From Lachnospiraceae bacterium (GTDB taxonomy: Bacteria; Bacillota; Clostridia; Lachnospirales; Lachnospiraceae), in NCBI GenBank assembly GCA_022792335.1, contig JAAWAV010000048.1, positions 49,194 to 113,193 of the forward strand: a stretch of 64,000 nucleotides of DNA, in the 5' to 3' direction. The notes beneath the pieces are model-generated. The model did no database searches, was not told the DNA's origin, and worked only from the letters and a program-made list of their open reading frames with translations. Positions 15,406-25,748 of this stretch are shown here, piece by piece (the stretch's first letter is position 1; every line of letters begins with the position of its first letter). The position numbers and the translations under genes were made by a program.

Positions 15406-17211
15406 TTAAGCCAGTAAATCCGAAAGCTCGAAAAGCGCCCGCTCAAACGCTCCCATAGCCGCCTCTACCGGCTCCTTTGTCCGCATATCCACTCCGGCCT
15501 CTGCCAAAAGATCGATGGGGTCTTTGCTGCAGCCGCCTTTTAAGAAACTCATATAAGACTCTACCGCTTTCGCTCCGTCTTTTAAAATCCGCTCGGAAAG
15601 CGCCACTGCCGCCGAAAACCCTGTTGCATACTGATATACATAAAACGGCGTATAAAAATGAGGAATCCTGGCCCATTCCATGGCGATTTCTTCGTCAATG
15701 ACTATCCCTTTCCCAAAATAATCTTCATTGAGCCTCCGGTACAGTCCACAGAGCACATCTGCCGTCAGCACCTCGCCGGCCTGGCTTTTTTCATGGGTCA
15801 GCTTTTCAAACTCCGCAAACATGGTCTGCCGGAATACAGTTCCCTTGAAACCATCCAGAAAATGATTCAGGATAAATGCCCGCTCCCCCTCACTCTCCGC
15901 ATGCTTCAAAAGATAATGATTCAGCAGACATTCATTGCAGGTAGAGGCCACTTCCGCCACAAAGATTTTATACTGGGCATTGGTAAATGTCTGATTCGTA
16001 TTGGAAAAATAAGAATGCATCGCGTGACCCATCTCATGGGCCAGAGTAAATACATTGTCCAGGTTCCCCTGGTAAGACATCAGAATATAAGGATGAACGC
16101 CATAAGGACCGCTGCAATAGGCGCCGCTGCGCTTCCCTTCATTCTCCATAAAGTCAATCCATCTGTTTTCAAACCCCTCCCGGAAAACGGTCAGGTACTC
16201 CTCTCCCATGGGCTCCAGAGCTTTTAAAACTGTTTCCTTTGCCTCTTCATAGGGAACAAAAATACGGCTTTCCGGTACAATGGGCGTATAGAGGTCATAC
16301 ATGTGAAGTTCCTCTACCCCAAGCATCCTTTTCCGAAGATCCACATACTGATACATGAGCGGCATATGTTCCCGAACCGTACGGATAAGAGTATCATAAA
16401 CTGTCTCCGGTACCCTGGCGTCAGCCAGGTAGTAGGCTCTGGCAGAAGGATAATTCCTGGACTTTGCATAAAAATGCGCCTGTTTCACGTTAGCCTGAAA
16501 GGCGGCCGCCAGCGTGTTTTTATGACGTCCAAACGTTCGGTACATGGCCTGGAACGCCTCTTTTCTCACCCGCGGGTCCCTGCTCTCCAGAAATGTCACA
16601 TAACGCCCGTGGGTCAGTTCTACCTCTTCCCCTTTTTCATTTTTTATCATGGGGAATTTTGTATCTGCATTGTTGAACATTTTGAAAATCTGAGAAGGTC
16701 CGCTTGCCACTTCCGAGGCATCGGCCAGGAGTTTTTCTACTTCTGGGCTTCTGGTATGTTCCCGCTCTCTGAGAATCAAATCCAGCGCCCTCTCAAAATG
16801 CCCTTCTTCTTTTTCCTCTTCCCGCATGGCAGAAAGCTTCTCCGGCGAAATAGCCAAGATCTCCGAAGCGATAAAGGAAGAGGCGGCCGAAGCTTCGGCA
16901 TACAGGCTGGCGGCCCGCCCCACAAGTTTCTGATATACTGGATTTCCCGTATCCACATCGGATTTCAGATGGGCATAGCCGTAAAGCAAATCCAGTTCTT
17001 TTCCCATATGCTCCTCAAATTTCAAACAGTCGTAAAGTGTCTTTGCCGAATCTCCCAGACGTCCCTTAAACGTCTCATAGAAAGGAAGCTCCTCTCTCAC
17101 CCGGCAAAACGCCTGTTCCCACGCCTCATCAGAAGGAAAAATATCTTCCGTCGCCCAGGTATTTTCTACAGGCACGTCCACTCTCTTTCTGATTATATTC
17201 CCATATCCCAC
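15406..17211 (-). CDS. pepF: Oligoendopeptidase F (M3 metallopeptidase)
   Basis: This cytosolic zinc peptidase cleaves short peptides. It has 601 aa, standard length for the family. The zinc motif H-E-M-G-H-A-M-H-S lies near residue 380. The N-terminal helical lobe contains the usual W-A-T-E-D-I-F-P-S opening. Translation starts at a GTG (17209-17211), 8 nt after AAGGAGGG. It follows the DMT transporter gene by 3 nt, so the two form an operon. Confidence 0.94.
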   Translation of the reverse strand: MGYGNIIRKRVDVPVENTWATEDIFPSDEAWEQAFCRVREELPFYETFKGRLGDSAKTLYDCLKFEEHMGKELDLLYGYAHLKSDVDTGNPVYQKLVGRAASLYAEASAASSFIASEILAISPEKLSAMREEEKEEGHFERALDLILREREHTRSPEVEKLLADASEVASGPSQIFKMFNNADTKFPMIKNEKGEEVELTHGRYVTFLESRDPRVRKEAFQAMYRTFGRHKNTLAAAFQANVKQAHFYAKSRNYPSARAYYLADARVPETVYDTLIRTVREHMPLMYQYVDLRKRMLGVEELHMYDLYTPIVPESRIFVPYEEAKETVLKALEPMGEEYLTVFREGFENRWIDFMENEGKRSGAYCSGPYGVHPYILMSYQGNLDNVFTLAHEMGHAMHSYFSNTNQTFTNAQYKIFVAEVASTCNECLLNHYLLKHAESEGERAFILNHFLDGFKGTVFRQTMFAEFEKLTHEKSQAGEVLTADVLCGLYRRLNEDYFGKGIVIDEEIAMEWARIPHFYTPFYVYQYATGFSAAVALSERILKDGAKAVESYMSFLKGGCSKDPIDLLAEAGVDMRTKEPVEAAMGAFERALFELSDLLA

Positions 17212-17214
17212 AGG

Positions 17215-18111
17215 TTATTCCCTCCTTCTTTTTAAAAATGAAAATTTTGTTTCTGCCATGATGATTGCTATAAAAATCAGCACACATCCCGCCGTCATTC
17301 TCGCCGTCAGATATTCCTTCAGGAAAATCAGAGAAAAGAGTACGCCAAAGACTGATTCCAGAGAAAGAAACAGAGACGCTGAGGTGGGAGTCGTATATTT
17401 CTGACACACATTCTGCAAAAGAAAGGCCACCATGGTGCTCCCAATTCCCAGATACAACATTCCTGACAGATACCGCCAGGAAAAAACAGCCGTCGGAAAT
17501 CCTCCGTCAAAAAACGGAGCCATGATCCAGGAAAATAACGCCGCCATTCCAATTTGCAAAATCGTCAGAAAGACCGGATCGTGAATTTCCGTATATTTAT
17601 CAATATAGATCATATGAAACGCATAGCCAAATCCACAAATAATCGTCAGAATATCGCCGATGTTGATGGTCATGTCCCCCTGGAGAGACAGAAGGCCGAT
17701 TCCGGCTATTATCAGAAAAGCCGCCACGATACAGTACCAGTCCGGCTTCTTTTTATTGATCACCCAGTGAAGAAAAGGTACAATCACCACATAAATGGTA
17801 GTGAGGAAAGCGTTTTTCCCTGCTGTGGTATACTGAATCCCCACCGTCTGAAAAAAATAGCTGATAAATAACCAGAAACCAAGAAAGCTCCCACAAATCA
17901 GATCGCTCTTTGTAATTTTCGGAAGCTTTTTGTAAAACACCAGCAAAAGTCCTATAAATGCTATTGTAAACCGAAAAGCCAACATATATACCGGCGGTAC
18001 GCTATCTACTGAATCTTTTACCACCACAAAAGCAAACCCCCAGATCAAAGCCGCAAACGCCATTCCCAGATTGGCCAGCCATGTGATCGTTCTCTTTCCC
18101 ATCCTATTCAC
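17215..18111 (-). CDS. EamA/DMT-family transporter
   Basis: This 298-aa membrane protein has ten hydrophobic segments and two EamA repeats. The first starts L-G-M-A-F-A-A-L-I-W-G-F-A-F-V-V-V-K. The second contains the S-L-F-L-S-L-E-S-V-F-G-V motif. Members export amino acids, nucleosides or other metabolites, and the substrate here is unknown. It is followed with almost no gap by pepF, which suggests a possible link to peptide or amino-acid turnover. Confidence 0.88.
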   Translation of the reverse strand: MNRMGKRTITWLANLGMAFAALIWGFAFVVVKDSVDSVPPVYMLAFRFTIAFIGLLLVFYKKLPKITKSDLICGSFLGFWLFISYFFQTVGIQYTTAGKNAFLTTIYVVIVPFLHWVINKKKPDWYCIVAAFLIIAGIGLLSLQGDMTINIGDILTIICGFGYAFHMIYIDKYTEIHDPVFLTILQIGMAALFSWIMAPFFDGGFPTAVFSWRYLSGMLYLGIGSTMVAFLLQNVCQKYTTPTSASLFLSLESVFGVLFSLIFLKEYLTARMTAGCVLIFIAIIMAETKFSFLKRRRE

Positions 18112-18220
18112 TGCATTCCTCCGTCGTTTTTTATTTTTTGTCTCGTGTACTTCCAGGCCGCAGGATTTTCCTGTTTTTTACAGGTGTTTGTCTTGTCTGT
18201 CTCTGATTACGCTCATCCGA

Positions 18221-18250
18221 ATTATATCCTTCTCTGCATCCCCTTGTCAA
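18221..18250 (-). promoter_or_regulatory. Promoter of the DMT transporter-pepF operon
   Basis: On the minus strand TTGACA (18245-18250) and TATAAT (18221-18226), both perfect, are separated by 18 bp. They lie about 110 nt upstream of the transporter start. Confidence 0.75.
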
Positions 18251-18323
18251 TACTTCCCACCTCTGAAAGATTTCCCCCTTTTCAAGCCCTCTTTCTTATG
18301 CTACACTCGAGGTGAGGTGTGTC

Positions 18324-19280
18324 ATGCAAAATCATATTTTTTATACATTGTCTAAAACAATCTCTGAGCAAATTGAAGCATTGTATGCTTCCTGTGTGGA
18401 AACAGCCTCCGGTCCTGCTCTTTTAGGGTTGGCTCTTCCGGAAGCAGACCTTCTGGAAGAAGATACTTTCTACGCCCTATATTATATAGAAGATACCCTT
18501 GTCAGTTTTCTGTCCTGTTTCTGTCCAGATGGAAAAACTGCTGAGATCTCCGGTTTTACTGCTCCCAGATTCCGGAATCAGGGATTTTTTTCCTGCCTCC
18601 TGAAAGAAGCCCAAAAAGAGGCCCGAAACCTTTTCGGACCTGTTTCATTCCGCTTCCAGTGCCTTCTCTCTGATCCGGATACTACTTCCTTCTGTAAAGC
18701 CCGAAACCTTGCTTTCGCCTATTCGGAGTGTATGATGGCCAGGCAGCAAAAAGAAACAGACCTGAACAGAGTCCTTTCTTCTCCAAATGCTCTCTCCGCC
18801 GATCTCCCTGTGGTCCGTCTCCTTTCTACGACGAAACGAAAAACACTGGAAAGGCTTCATGAGAAAGCCTTTTTCTGTTCGCCAGAGTTTTCCTCCCTTT
18901 ATATCAATACAGTTCTTACAGAAGAAAATACAGTTTCCTATGTGATAAAAAAAGCAAAACATCCTGAAGCGCAGGATGTTCTTTCTGCGTCCCAGGATGT
19001 CGTCGGACTTTTCCATCTGAGTTTCCAGAAATTCAAAACCTCCGGCCATCAATCAGGAAATGAACGCAAACAGATGGTCTATCTGACGGGGCTTGGCATT
19101 CTTCCGGGATATCGACGACAGGGGTTTGCCGAGGCTGCATTACGGTCTTTATTTTCTCTTCTCCCGAAAAACTCCCGACTGATTTTGCAGGTCGCCACTT
19201 CCAATAAGGCCGCCTTCTCTCTTTACCGGAAACTGGACTTTGAGATTTCCTCCCGTCTGGATTATGTTTCGTCCATTTAA
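18324..19280 (+). CDS. GNAT-family N-acetyltransferase
   Basis: This 318-aa protein shows a double acetyltransferase layout. The first half has A-P-R-F-R-N-Q-G-F-F-S-C-L-L, an acetyl-CoA pyrophosphate loop. The second half has the stronger motif G-I-L-P-G-Y-R-R-Q-G-F-A-E-A-A-L-R, followed by N-K-A-A-F-S-L-Y-R-K-L-D-F, the typical GNAT end. The substrate is unknown. The ATG at 18324 has GAGG 6 nt upstream; an in-frame GTG 12 nt earlier is less likely. Its stop overlaps the gltD stop on the opposite strand. Confidence 0.85.
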   Translation: MQNHIFYTLSKTISEQIEALYASCVETASGPALLGLALPEADLLEEDTFYALYYIEDTLVSFLSCFCPDGKTAEISGFTAPRFRNQGFFSCLLKEAQKEARNLFGPVSFRFQCLLSDPDTTSFCKARNLAFAYSECMMARQQKETDLNRVLSSPNALSADLPVVRLLSTTKRKTLERLHEKAFFCSPEFSSLYINTVLTEENTVSYVIKKAKHPEAQDVLSASQDVVGLFHLSFQKFKTSGHQSGNERKQMVYLTGLGILPGYRRQGFAEAALRSLFSLLPKNSRLILQVATSNKAAFSLYRKLDFEISSRLDYVSSI

Positions 19281-20764
19281 GGTCTGTTGGAATATCCCAT
19301 CAGGTTCTCGTCCACAGCCCGGGCTACTTCGCGGCCCTCTCTGATCGCCCATACCACCAGGGACTGGCCTCTGTGCATATCTCCGGCTGTAAAGACATTT
19401 TTTATATTCGTTGCGTACTCACCCGGTTTGGTCTTTACATTGGTCCGGCTATCTACCTCCACGCCAAACGCCTTGGTGACATAGTCCTGGCTACCTAGAA
19501 ATCCCGCTGCAATCAATACCAAATCCACTTCGACTTCTTTCTCGCTTCCCGCTACAGGAACCATCGTCCTTCGTCCCGTCTTTTCGTCTTTTTTCTCCTC
19601 CAGACTCACCAGTACTGCTTTTTTAAGATTTCCCTTGCCGTCGGCGATAAATTCTTTCACTGTAGTCTGATAAATTCTCGGATCCCCGCCAAACAGAGCA
19701 ATGGCTTCCTCCTGACCGTAGTCTGTTTTCAGAATACGCGGCCATTGGGGCCAAGGATTCTCCAGGGACCGCTTTTTAGGCGGCTCCGGCATCATTTCCA
19801 ACTGGACGACGGACGTACAGCCATGGCGGATAGCAGTACCCACACAGTCGTTACCAGTATCGCCGCCTCCGATAACCAGAACTTTTTTCCCCTTTGCGGA
19901 AATAAAAGTTCCGTCTTTCAGTTTTGAGTCCAGCAGACTCTTCGTTGTGGCCGCCAGAAAGTCTACGGCAAAATAAATCCCTTTCGCCTCCCGTCCAGGC
20001 GCCTTGATATCCCTGGGATTGGACGCGCCGCACGCAAGAATCACGCTGTCGAACTGTTTCATTAAATCGGCCGCTTTGTAGTTTCCTCCCACATTGGCGT
20101 CCGTCACAAACTCCACACCCTCCGCTTTCATTACGGAAACCTTCCGGTCTATGATATGCTTCTCTAGTTTCATATTGGGAATACCGTATCGTAAAAGGCC
20201 TCCAATCCGGTCCCTCCGCTCAAAGACCGTCGCCTGATGTCCTCTCTTATTGAGCATATCGGCGGCCGCCAGACCGGAAGGACCGGAGCCAACCACAGCT
20301 ACCCTCTTCCCGGTCCTTATGGAAGGCGGCAAAGGTTTCACATATCCATTTGCATAAGCAGTCTCAATGATACTCATCTCATTTTCCTTAATGGAAACGG
20401 GCCGTCCGCTCAGATTGCAGGTACAGGCGGCTTCACAAGGGGCCGGACAGACTCTACAGGTAAACTCCGGAAAGCTGTGAGTCTTTTTCAGCCTGTTGTA
20501 CGCCTGTTTCCAGTTGCCCCCGTAGACCAGATCATTCCATTCCGGAATCAGATTATTTAACGGACATCCGGAAACCATTCCGTTAAAGAGGACGCCCGAC
20601 TGGCAAAAAGGCGTGCCACAATCCATGCAACGTGCTCCCTGAATCTTCTGTCTCTTTGGCGGCAACGGTTTATGAAATTCATTAAAATTTTTTATGCGTT
20701 CCAGAGGAGGAACGACCGCCCCCGTCTCCCTCTCGTACTCTAAAAATCCGGTCGGTTTTCCCAT
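19277..20764 (-). CDS. gltD: Glutamate synthase small subunit
   Basis: This NAD(P)H-dependent electron-input subunit works with gltB in ammonia assimilation (glutamine + 2-oxoglutarate to two glutamate). It has 495 aa. The N-terminal [4Fe-4S] domain has C-M-D-C-G-T-P-F-C and [12 protein letters not shown]. The FAD-binding loop is [13 protein letters not shown], and the NAD(P)H loop is [12 protein letters not shown]. The ATG at 20762-20764 (M-G-K-P-T-G-F) has GGAGGAC upstream. It begins 4 nt after the gltB stop. Confidence 0.95.
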   Translation of the reverse strand: MGKPTGFLEYERETGAVVPPLERIKNFNEFHKPLPPKRQKIQGARCMDCGTPFCQSGVLFNGMVSGCPLNNLIPEWNDLVYGGNWKQAYNRLKKTHSFPEFTCRVCPAPCEAACTCNLSGRPVSIKENEMSIIETAYANGYVKPLPPSIRTGKRVAVVGSGPSGLAAADMLNKRGHQATVFERRDRIGGLLRYGIPNMKLEKHIIDRKVSVMKAEGVEFVTDANVGGNYKAADLMKQFDSVILACGASNPRDIKAPGREAKGIYFAVDFLAATTKSLLDSKLKDGTFISAKGKKVLVIGGGDTGNDCVGTAIRHGCTSVVQLEMMPEPPKKRSLENPWPQWPRILKTDYGQEEAIALFGGDPRIYQTTVKEFIADGKGNLKKAVLVSLEEKKDEKTGRRTMVPVAGSEKEVEVDLVLIAAGFLGSQDYVTKAFGVEVDSRTNVKTKPGEYATNIKNVFTAGDMHRGQSLVVWAIREGREVARAVDENLMGYSNRP

Positions 20765-20768
20765 CTTT

Positions 20769-23700
20769 TCAATGTCCTCCTTCCTCTTCACCCTTTGCAT
20801 TGGCAAAAAAAGCCTCGATCTGCGCCTGTTCACTGCTTAAGCCTTTTTCTTCCATTTGAACAATGGTATTTAACACCCGTTTATAGTCATATGGAATGAT
20901 CTTTTTAAACTTCGGCAGATATTCTCCGAAACGTTCCAGGATTTTCTTCCCTCTGTCAGAGTTTGTATAGGCCACATGATCCTGGAGCATCGTTTTTAAC
21001 TCCAGTACGTCATACTTATTTGTCAGTTCCTCCATGGAAACCATCTCCCGGTTAAGACGCATATACAGGTCGCTGTCCTCGTCCAGTACATAGGCGATTC
21101 CTCCGCTCATACCTGCCGCAAAATTTTTTCCGGTCTTCCCAAGGACTGCCACACAACCGCCCGTCATATATTCACAACCGTGATCGCCAACGCCTTCCAC
21201 CACGGCTCTGGCGCCAGAATTGCGAACAGCAAATCGTTCCCCGGCCATACCATTTATGTAAGCCTTGCCTCCTGTCGCCCCATAGAGGGCTACATTTCCA
21301 ATAATTATATTATCTCCAGCCGAAAAGTCTGCCCCTCTGGGCGGATAAATCACTAATTTGCCGCCTGAAAGCCCTTTCCCAAAATAATCGTTGCTGTCGC
21401 CGGATACTTCCAGTGTCAACCCAGCCGGAATAAAAGCTCCAAAACTCTGACCGCCGCTGCCGTTGCATTTCACTATAAAGCTATCTTCCGCAAGCCCCTC
21501 CGGGTAATGCCTGGTAATCTCTGCGCCGAATATCGTACCAAAGGCCCGATCTGTATTTTTAATCTCTACCTCAATGCTCTTTTTCTGTCCCGATTCCAGC
21601 GCCGAAAGTAACTTTTTCATCAAAATCCGTTCATCGGCCGACTTTTGAAGTTCAAAATGATACATCTTTTTCCTGTGATATCCGGCCAGTTTTGTTCCTG
21701 TATAAGGGTTATCCAGAAGTCTGGACAAATCCACAGTAGCTGCCCGCGGGAAATCAAATTCCGTTTTCATTTTCAGCAGATCTGTCCGTCCAACCAGTTC
21801 ATCCACCGTACGGATCCCCAGTTTCGCCATGTATTCCCGAAGTTCTTTCGCCACAAAATACATAAAATTGATGACATACTCCGGTTTTCCCCTGAACCGC
21901 TTTCTGAGCTCCGGGTTCTGAGTGGCGATTCCCACCGGGCAGGTATCCAGACTGCAGACTCTCATCATAACACACCCCATAGTGACTAGCGGCGCCGTGG
22001 CAAAACCAAATTCCTCTGCTCCCAAAAGAGCCGCCACCGCCACATCCCTTCCGTTCATCAGCTTTCCGTCTGTTTCCAGGATAACTTTGTCCCTTAAATC
22101 ATTCATAATCAACGTCTGATGGGTCTCGGCCAGTCCAAGCTCCCAGGGCAGTCCTGCATGATAGATAGAACTTCTGGGAGCAGCTCCCGTGCCGCCGTCA
22201 AAACCGGAAATCAGAATAACCTGCGCTCCCGCTTTCGCCACGCCGGCCGCTACTGTCCCCACTCCAGCCTCAGAAACTAGTTTCACGGAAATGCGCGCGT
22301 TTTTATTGGCGTTTTTCAAATCATAAATCAACTGGGCCAGATCCTCGATGGAATAAATGTCGTGGTGAGGCGGAGGAGAAATCAGACTGACGCCAGGCGT
22401 GGAATGTCTGGTCTTTGCCACCCATGGATAGACCTTCTTTCCAGGTAACTGTCCGCCTTCGCCCGGCTTCGCTCCCTGTGCCATTTTGATCTGAATCTCG
22501 TCGGCGCTCACCAGAAACCTGGAGGTGACGCCGAATCTGGCTGAAGCTACCTGCTTAATGGCCGAACAGCGGTCTTTCCCCACAAGCCCTTTGGTATCCA
22601 GCCGTTCCAGAGATTCGCCGCCCTCGCCGGTATTGGATTTTCCGTGAATGGCATTCATAGCCAGAGCCAGAGTCTCATGAGCTTCCTGAGAAATAGAACC
22701 ATAGGACATCGCTCCTGTTTTAAACCGCTTGACTATGGAATCTATACTTTCCACCTCTTCCAGCGGCACTCCCTGTTTCGGATAACAAAAATCCAGAAGT
22801 CCCCTTAAATTCATGGGCTTTCTTTCCTCATGAAGCATGGCTGAATATTCCTGAAACAGTTCATAATTTCCAGTTCTTGTAGATTCCTGTAGCAGGTGGA
22901 TCGTTTTTGGATGATATAGATGTTCTTCCTTACCAGAACGGGATTTATGGCTTCCCACGCTCTCCAGCGTCAGATCTACCTGCAATCCCAACGGATCAAA
23001 GGCCGCCGAATGGAGGGCGTCTACATCAGCCGCAATATCTTCCAGCGTCACGCCTCCCACCCGGCTAACCGTATCTGTAAAATATTTGTCCACAACTTCC
23101 TTACAGACTCCGATAGCTTCAAAAATCTGAGAACCCTGATAAGACTGTAAAGTGGAAACTCCCATCTTGGAAGCAATTTTTACAATCCCATGAAGAACTG
23201 CTGAATTGTAATCTTCCACCGCCGCATAATAATCCTTATCAAGCATCCCGGAGTCAATCAGAGCCCGGATGGACTCATGAGCCAGATATGGATTGACCGC
23301 GCAGGCGCCATATCCGAGAAGAGTCGCAAAATGGTGAACCTCTCTGGGTTCTCCGCTTTCCAGAATCATGGCGACAGACGTCCGCTTCTTTGTCCGGACC
23401 AGATGCTGTTGCAGAGCGGAGACTGCTAACAAGGACGGAATGGGCACATGATTTTCGTCAATCCCCCTGTCGGAAAGGATCAGGATATTCGCCCCGTCCC
23501 GGTGCGCTCTGTCGGCCTCCAAAAACAGGTGATCAAGAGCCCGCTCCAAGGATGTATTTTTGTAATAAATAATTGGTATCACCGCTGGTTTTAATCCCGG
23601 CGTTTTCATATGTTTGATTTTCAGCAAATCAGTTCCCGTCAGAATAGGATTATTGACTTTCAGAATCCGACAGTTTTCCGGCATTTCCTTGAGCAGATTT

Positions 23701-25352
23701 CCATCACATCCCACATACACAGTCGTGGAAGTCACAATTTCCTCCCTTATGGCGTCGATGGGAGGGTTCGTCACCTGAGCAAACAGTTGCTTAAAATAGT
23801 TAAAAAGGGGCTGATGCTGTCTGGAAAGTACTGCCAGGGGGCTGTCGGCCCCCATGGAGGAAACTGCCTCGACGCCGTCCCTGGCCATGGGAAGGATCAT
23901 GGTTCTATACTGTTCATAGGTATAACCGTAAGCTTTCTGGAGCTTTGCCCGCTCTTCATCCGTATATCCTTCCACTCTATGGTTGGGAATTTTCAACTTT
24001 CCAAGTTCTACCAGATTGCTATCCAACCATTCTCCATAAGGCTGTCTGTCAATATAGCGGCCCTTTAAAGTTTCATCTTCTACGACCTCTCCATTCACCG
24101 TATCAATGAGAAGCATCCGGCCCGGGCGAAGTCGATCTTTCTTCTTGATCTGCTCTGCCGGTATCTCCAACGCCCCCACCTCGGAGGAAAGAATCACATA
24201 ACCATCCTTGGTTTCGTAATAGCGGGAGGGTCTTAGACCATTCCGGTCAAGAACCGCCCCCAGGATATCTCCGTCGGAAAATACAATAGAGGCAGGGCCG
24301 TCCCATGGTTCCATCATGGTCGCATAGTATTGATAAAAATCTTTCTTTTTCTGGTTCATGTATTTATCGTTGGCCCAGGGTTCCGGAATGGTAATCATCA
24401 CTGCCAGTGGAAGCTCCATACCGCTCATAACCAGAAATTCCAGGGTGTTGTCAAGCATAGCTGAATCGGAACCCGTCTCGTTGACTACGGGAACCACTTT
24501 TAACATTTCTTCTTTGGTAAACTCTGATTCCATGTTCTCTTCTCTGGCAATCATCCGGTCCACATTGCCCCGAATGGTATTGATCTCACCGTTGTGTACA
24601 ATCAGTCTGTAGGGGTGAGCCCTCATCCAGCTCGGAGTGGTATTGGTACTGAACCGGGAATGAACGACGGCAATGGCCGACTCATACAGGGGGGACTGCA
24701 GATCCAGAAAAAACTGGCGCAACTCCTTTACCATAAACATCCCCTTGTAAACAATGGTCCGGCTGGATAAAGACACCACATAAGTATTGTCGTTGCTCTG
24801 TTCAAACACGCGCCTCGCCACATAAAGTTTTCGATCAAAATCCAGCCCCGTCTCCACATCCTCCGGTTTTCTGATAAAGCACTGTTCAATACAGGGCATA
24901 CAAGCTACTGCCTTTTTCCCCAGGACGGAAGGAACTGTCGGAGGTTTCCGCCAGCCCAGGAACTGCATCCCTTCTTTTGCCGTAATGATCTCGAACATTT
25001 TTTTCGCCTGATTACGCCTGAGTTCATCCTGTGGAAAGAAAAACATACCGACTCCGTATTCTCGCTCTCCTTCCAGGGAAATTCCGCACTCCTTCGCCGC
25101 TTTCTGAAAAAATCCGTGAGAAATCTGCAAAAGGATGCCGACTCCGTCTCCTGTTTTTCCCTCCGCGTCTTTTCCTGCCCGGTGCTCCAGATTTTCCACA
25201 ATCTTCAGCGCGTTCTCCACCGTTTGATGAGTCTTGATACCCTTTATATTGACAACTGCGCCCACGCCACAATTGTCATGCTCAAATCGCTCTTCATATA
25301 AACCAGGTAGGCATCTTTTCTTTTCTATTCCTACTGCCTGATTTCCTTCCAT
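20769..25352 (-). CDS. gltB: Glutamate synthase large subunit
   Basis: This large amidotransferase subunit of 1527 aa is full length. It carries an N-terminal class II glutaminase, a central domain, the FMN-binding synthase domain and a C-terminal beta-helix. A 27-residue leader precedes the catalytic cysteine of D-N-C-G-V-G-A-V-V, which must be exposed by cleavage. The synthase half has the 3Fe-4S ligands in C-S-L-D-T-C-P-V-G-I-A-T, and G-A-K-P-G-E-G-G-Q-L-P-G lines the ammonia tunnel. It is followed by gltD. The leader region contains an intrinsic terminator (listed separately), so expression is probably controlled by attenuation. Confidence 0.96.
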   Translation of the reverse strand: MEGNQAVGIEKKRCLPGLYEERFEHDNCGVGAVVNIKGIKTHQTVENALKIVENLEHRAGKDAEGKTGDGVGILLQISHGFFQKAAKECGISLEGEREYGVGMFFFPQDELRRNQAKKMFEIITAKEGMQFLGWRKPPTVPSVLGKKAVACMPCIEQCFIRKPEDVETGLDFDRKLYVARRVFEQSNDNTYVVSLSSRTIVYKGMFMVKELRQFFLDLQSPLYESAIAVVHSRFSTNTTPSWMRAHPYRLIVHNGEINTIRGNVDRMIAREENMESEFTKEEMLKVVPVVNETGSDSAMLDNTLEFLVMSGMELPLAVMITIPEPWANDKYMNQKKKDFYQYYATMMEPWDGPASIVFSDGDILGAVLDRNGLRPSRYYETKDGYVILSSEVGALEIPAEQIKKKDRLRPGRMLLIDTVNGEVVEDETLKGRYIDRQPYGEWLDSNLVELGKLKIPNHRVEGYTDEERAKLQKAYGYTYEQYRTMILPMARDGVEAVSSMGADSPLAVLSRQHQPLFNYFKQLFAQVTNPPIDAIREEIVTSTTVYVGCDGNLLKEMPENCRILKVNNPILTGTDLLKIKHMKTPGLKPAVIPIIYYKNTSLERALDHLFLEADRAHRDGANILILSDRGIDENHVPIPSLLAVSALQQHLVRTKKRTSVAMILESGEPREVHHFATLLGYGACAVNPYLAHESIRALIDSGMLDKDYYAAVEDYNSAVLHGIVKIASKMGVSTLQSYQGSQIFEAIGVCKEVVDKYFTDTVSRVGGVTLEDIAADVDALHSAAFDPLGLQVDLTLESVGSHKSRSGKEEHLYHPKTIHLLQESTRTGNYELFQEYSAMLHEERKPMNLRGLLDFCYPKQGVPLEEVESIDSIVKRFKTGAMSYGSISQEAHETLALAMNAIHGKSNTGEGGESLERLDTKGLVGKDRCSAIKQVASARFGVTSRFLVSADEIQIKMAQGAKPGEGGQLPGKKVYPWVAKTRHSTPGVSLISPPPHHDIYSIEDLAQLIYDLKNANKNARISVKLVSEAGVGTVAAGVAKAGAQVILISGFDGGTGAAPRSSIYHAGLPWELGLAETHQTLIMNDLRDKVILETDGKLMNGRDVAVAALLGAEEFGFATAPLVTMGCVMMRVCSLDTCPVGIATQNPELRKRFRGKPEYVINFMYFVAKELREYMAKLGIRTVDELVGRTDLLKMKTEFDFPRAATVDLSRLLDNPYTGTKLAGYHRKKMYHFELQKSADERILMKKLLSALESGQKKSIEVEIKNTDRAFGTIFGAEITRHYPEGLAEDSFIVKCNGSGGQSFGAFIPAGLTLEVSGDSNDYFGKGLSGGKLVIYPPRGADFSAGDNIIIGNVALYGATGGKAYINGMAGERFAVRNSGARAVVEGVGDHGCEYMTGGCVAVLGKTGKNFAAGMSGGIAYVLDEDSDLYMRLNREMVSMEELTNKYDVLELKTMLQDHVAYTNSDRGKKILERFGEYLPKFKKIIPYDYKRVLNTIVQMEEKGLSSEQAQIEAFFANAKGEEEGGH

Positions 25353-25425
25353 AGACTTCGTTCCTTTCTGTGTCTCAGACGGAAATACATGGAATCAGAG
25401 ACAGTCCATAAGAACTTCTATACAA

Positions 25426-25473
25426 CAAAAAAGAAGCGCCCAGTACAGATACTCTGTCTGTACCAAACACTTC
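25426..25473 (-). promoter_or_regulatory. Leader terminator/attenuator upstream of gltB
   Basis: On the minus strand a long stem starts with GAAGTG, continues through G-U pairs and GTACAGA, and closes with TCTGTAC and CGCTTC (25433-25473). Six or more T follow. It lies between the gltB promoter and the gene. A smaller hairpin, ACAC-AACGAA-GTGT, overlaps the 5' half of this stem and would exclude it. Upstream GATGGAAATAC can also pair with downstream GTATTTCCGTC, enclosing the terminator. This is attenuator architecture; the ligand or protein is unknown. Confidence 0.65.
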
Positions 25474-25535
25474 GTTGTGTCTCAGGATCATCGTATTTCC
25501 ATCTATGAAATTTTTCAAGCTGCAACTTGTGTTTT

Positions 25536-25564
25536 ATCATACAACAGTTTTCCATGTTTGTAAA
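25536..25564 (-). promoter_or_regulatory. gltBD promoter
   Basis: On the minus strand TTTACA (25559-25564) and TATGAT (25536-25541) are separated by 17 bp. This gives a leader of about 175 nt before gltB. Confidence 0.7.
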
Positions 25565-25734
25565 TAACAATCTTTCGAAAATTTATCAGATTTAAAAGGG
25601 GGCCTCTGGAAGAAACCGGGTATGTTTCTGAGGACTGGAACCATTTACTCACAGTACCTTCCAACGCTACAGTGGCTGACAATTACGCCCATATTTTTAG
25701 AGCCAAACATTGCCGGAAACGTAGTGAACGATAA
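25564..25734 (+). pseudogene. Possible ORF remnant without a start codon
   Basis: A frame without start codon or ribosome site ends ...V-A-D-N-Y-A-H-I-F-R-A-K-H-C-R-K-R and a TAA stop. It could be the tail of a lost gene, perhaps recombinase-like, or simply chance. The adjacent marR promoter begins right after it. I attach little weight to it. Confidence 0.2.
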
Positions 25735-25748
25735 AAGGATTTTTTGCC

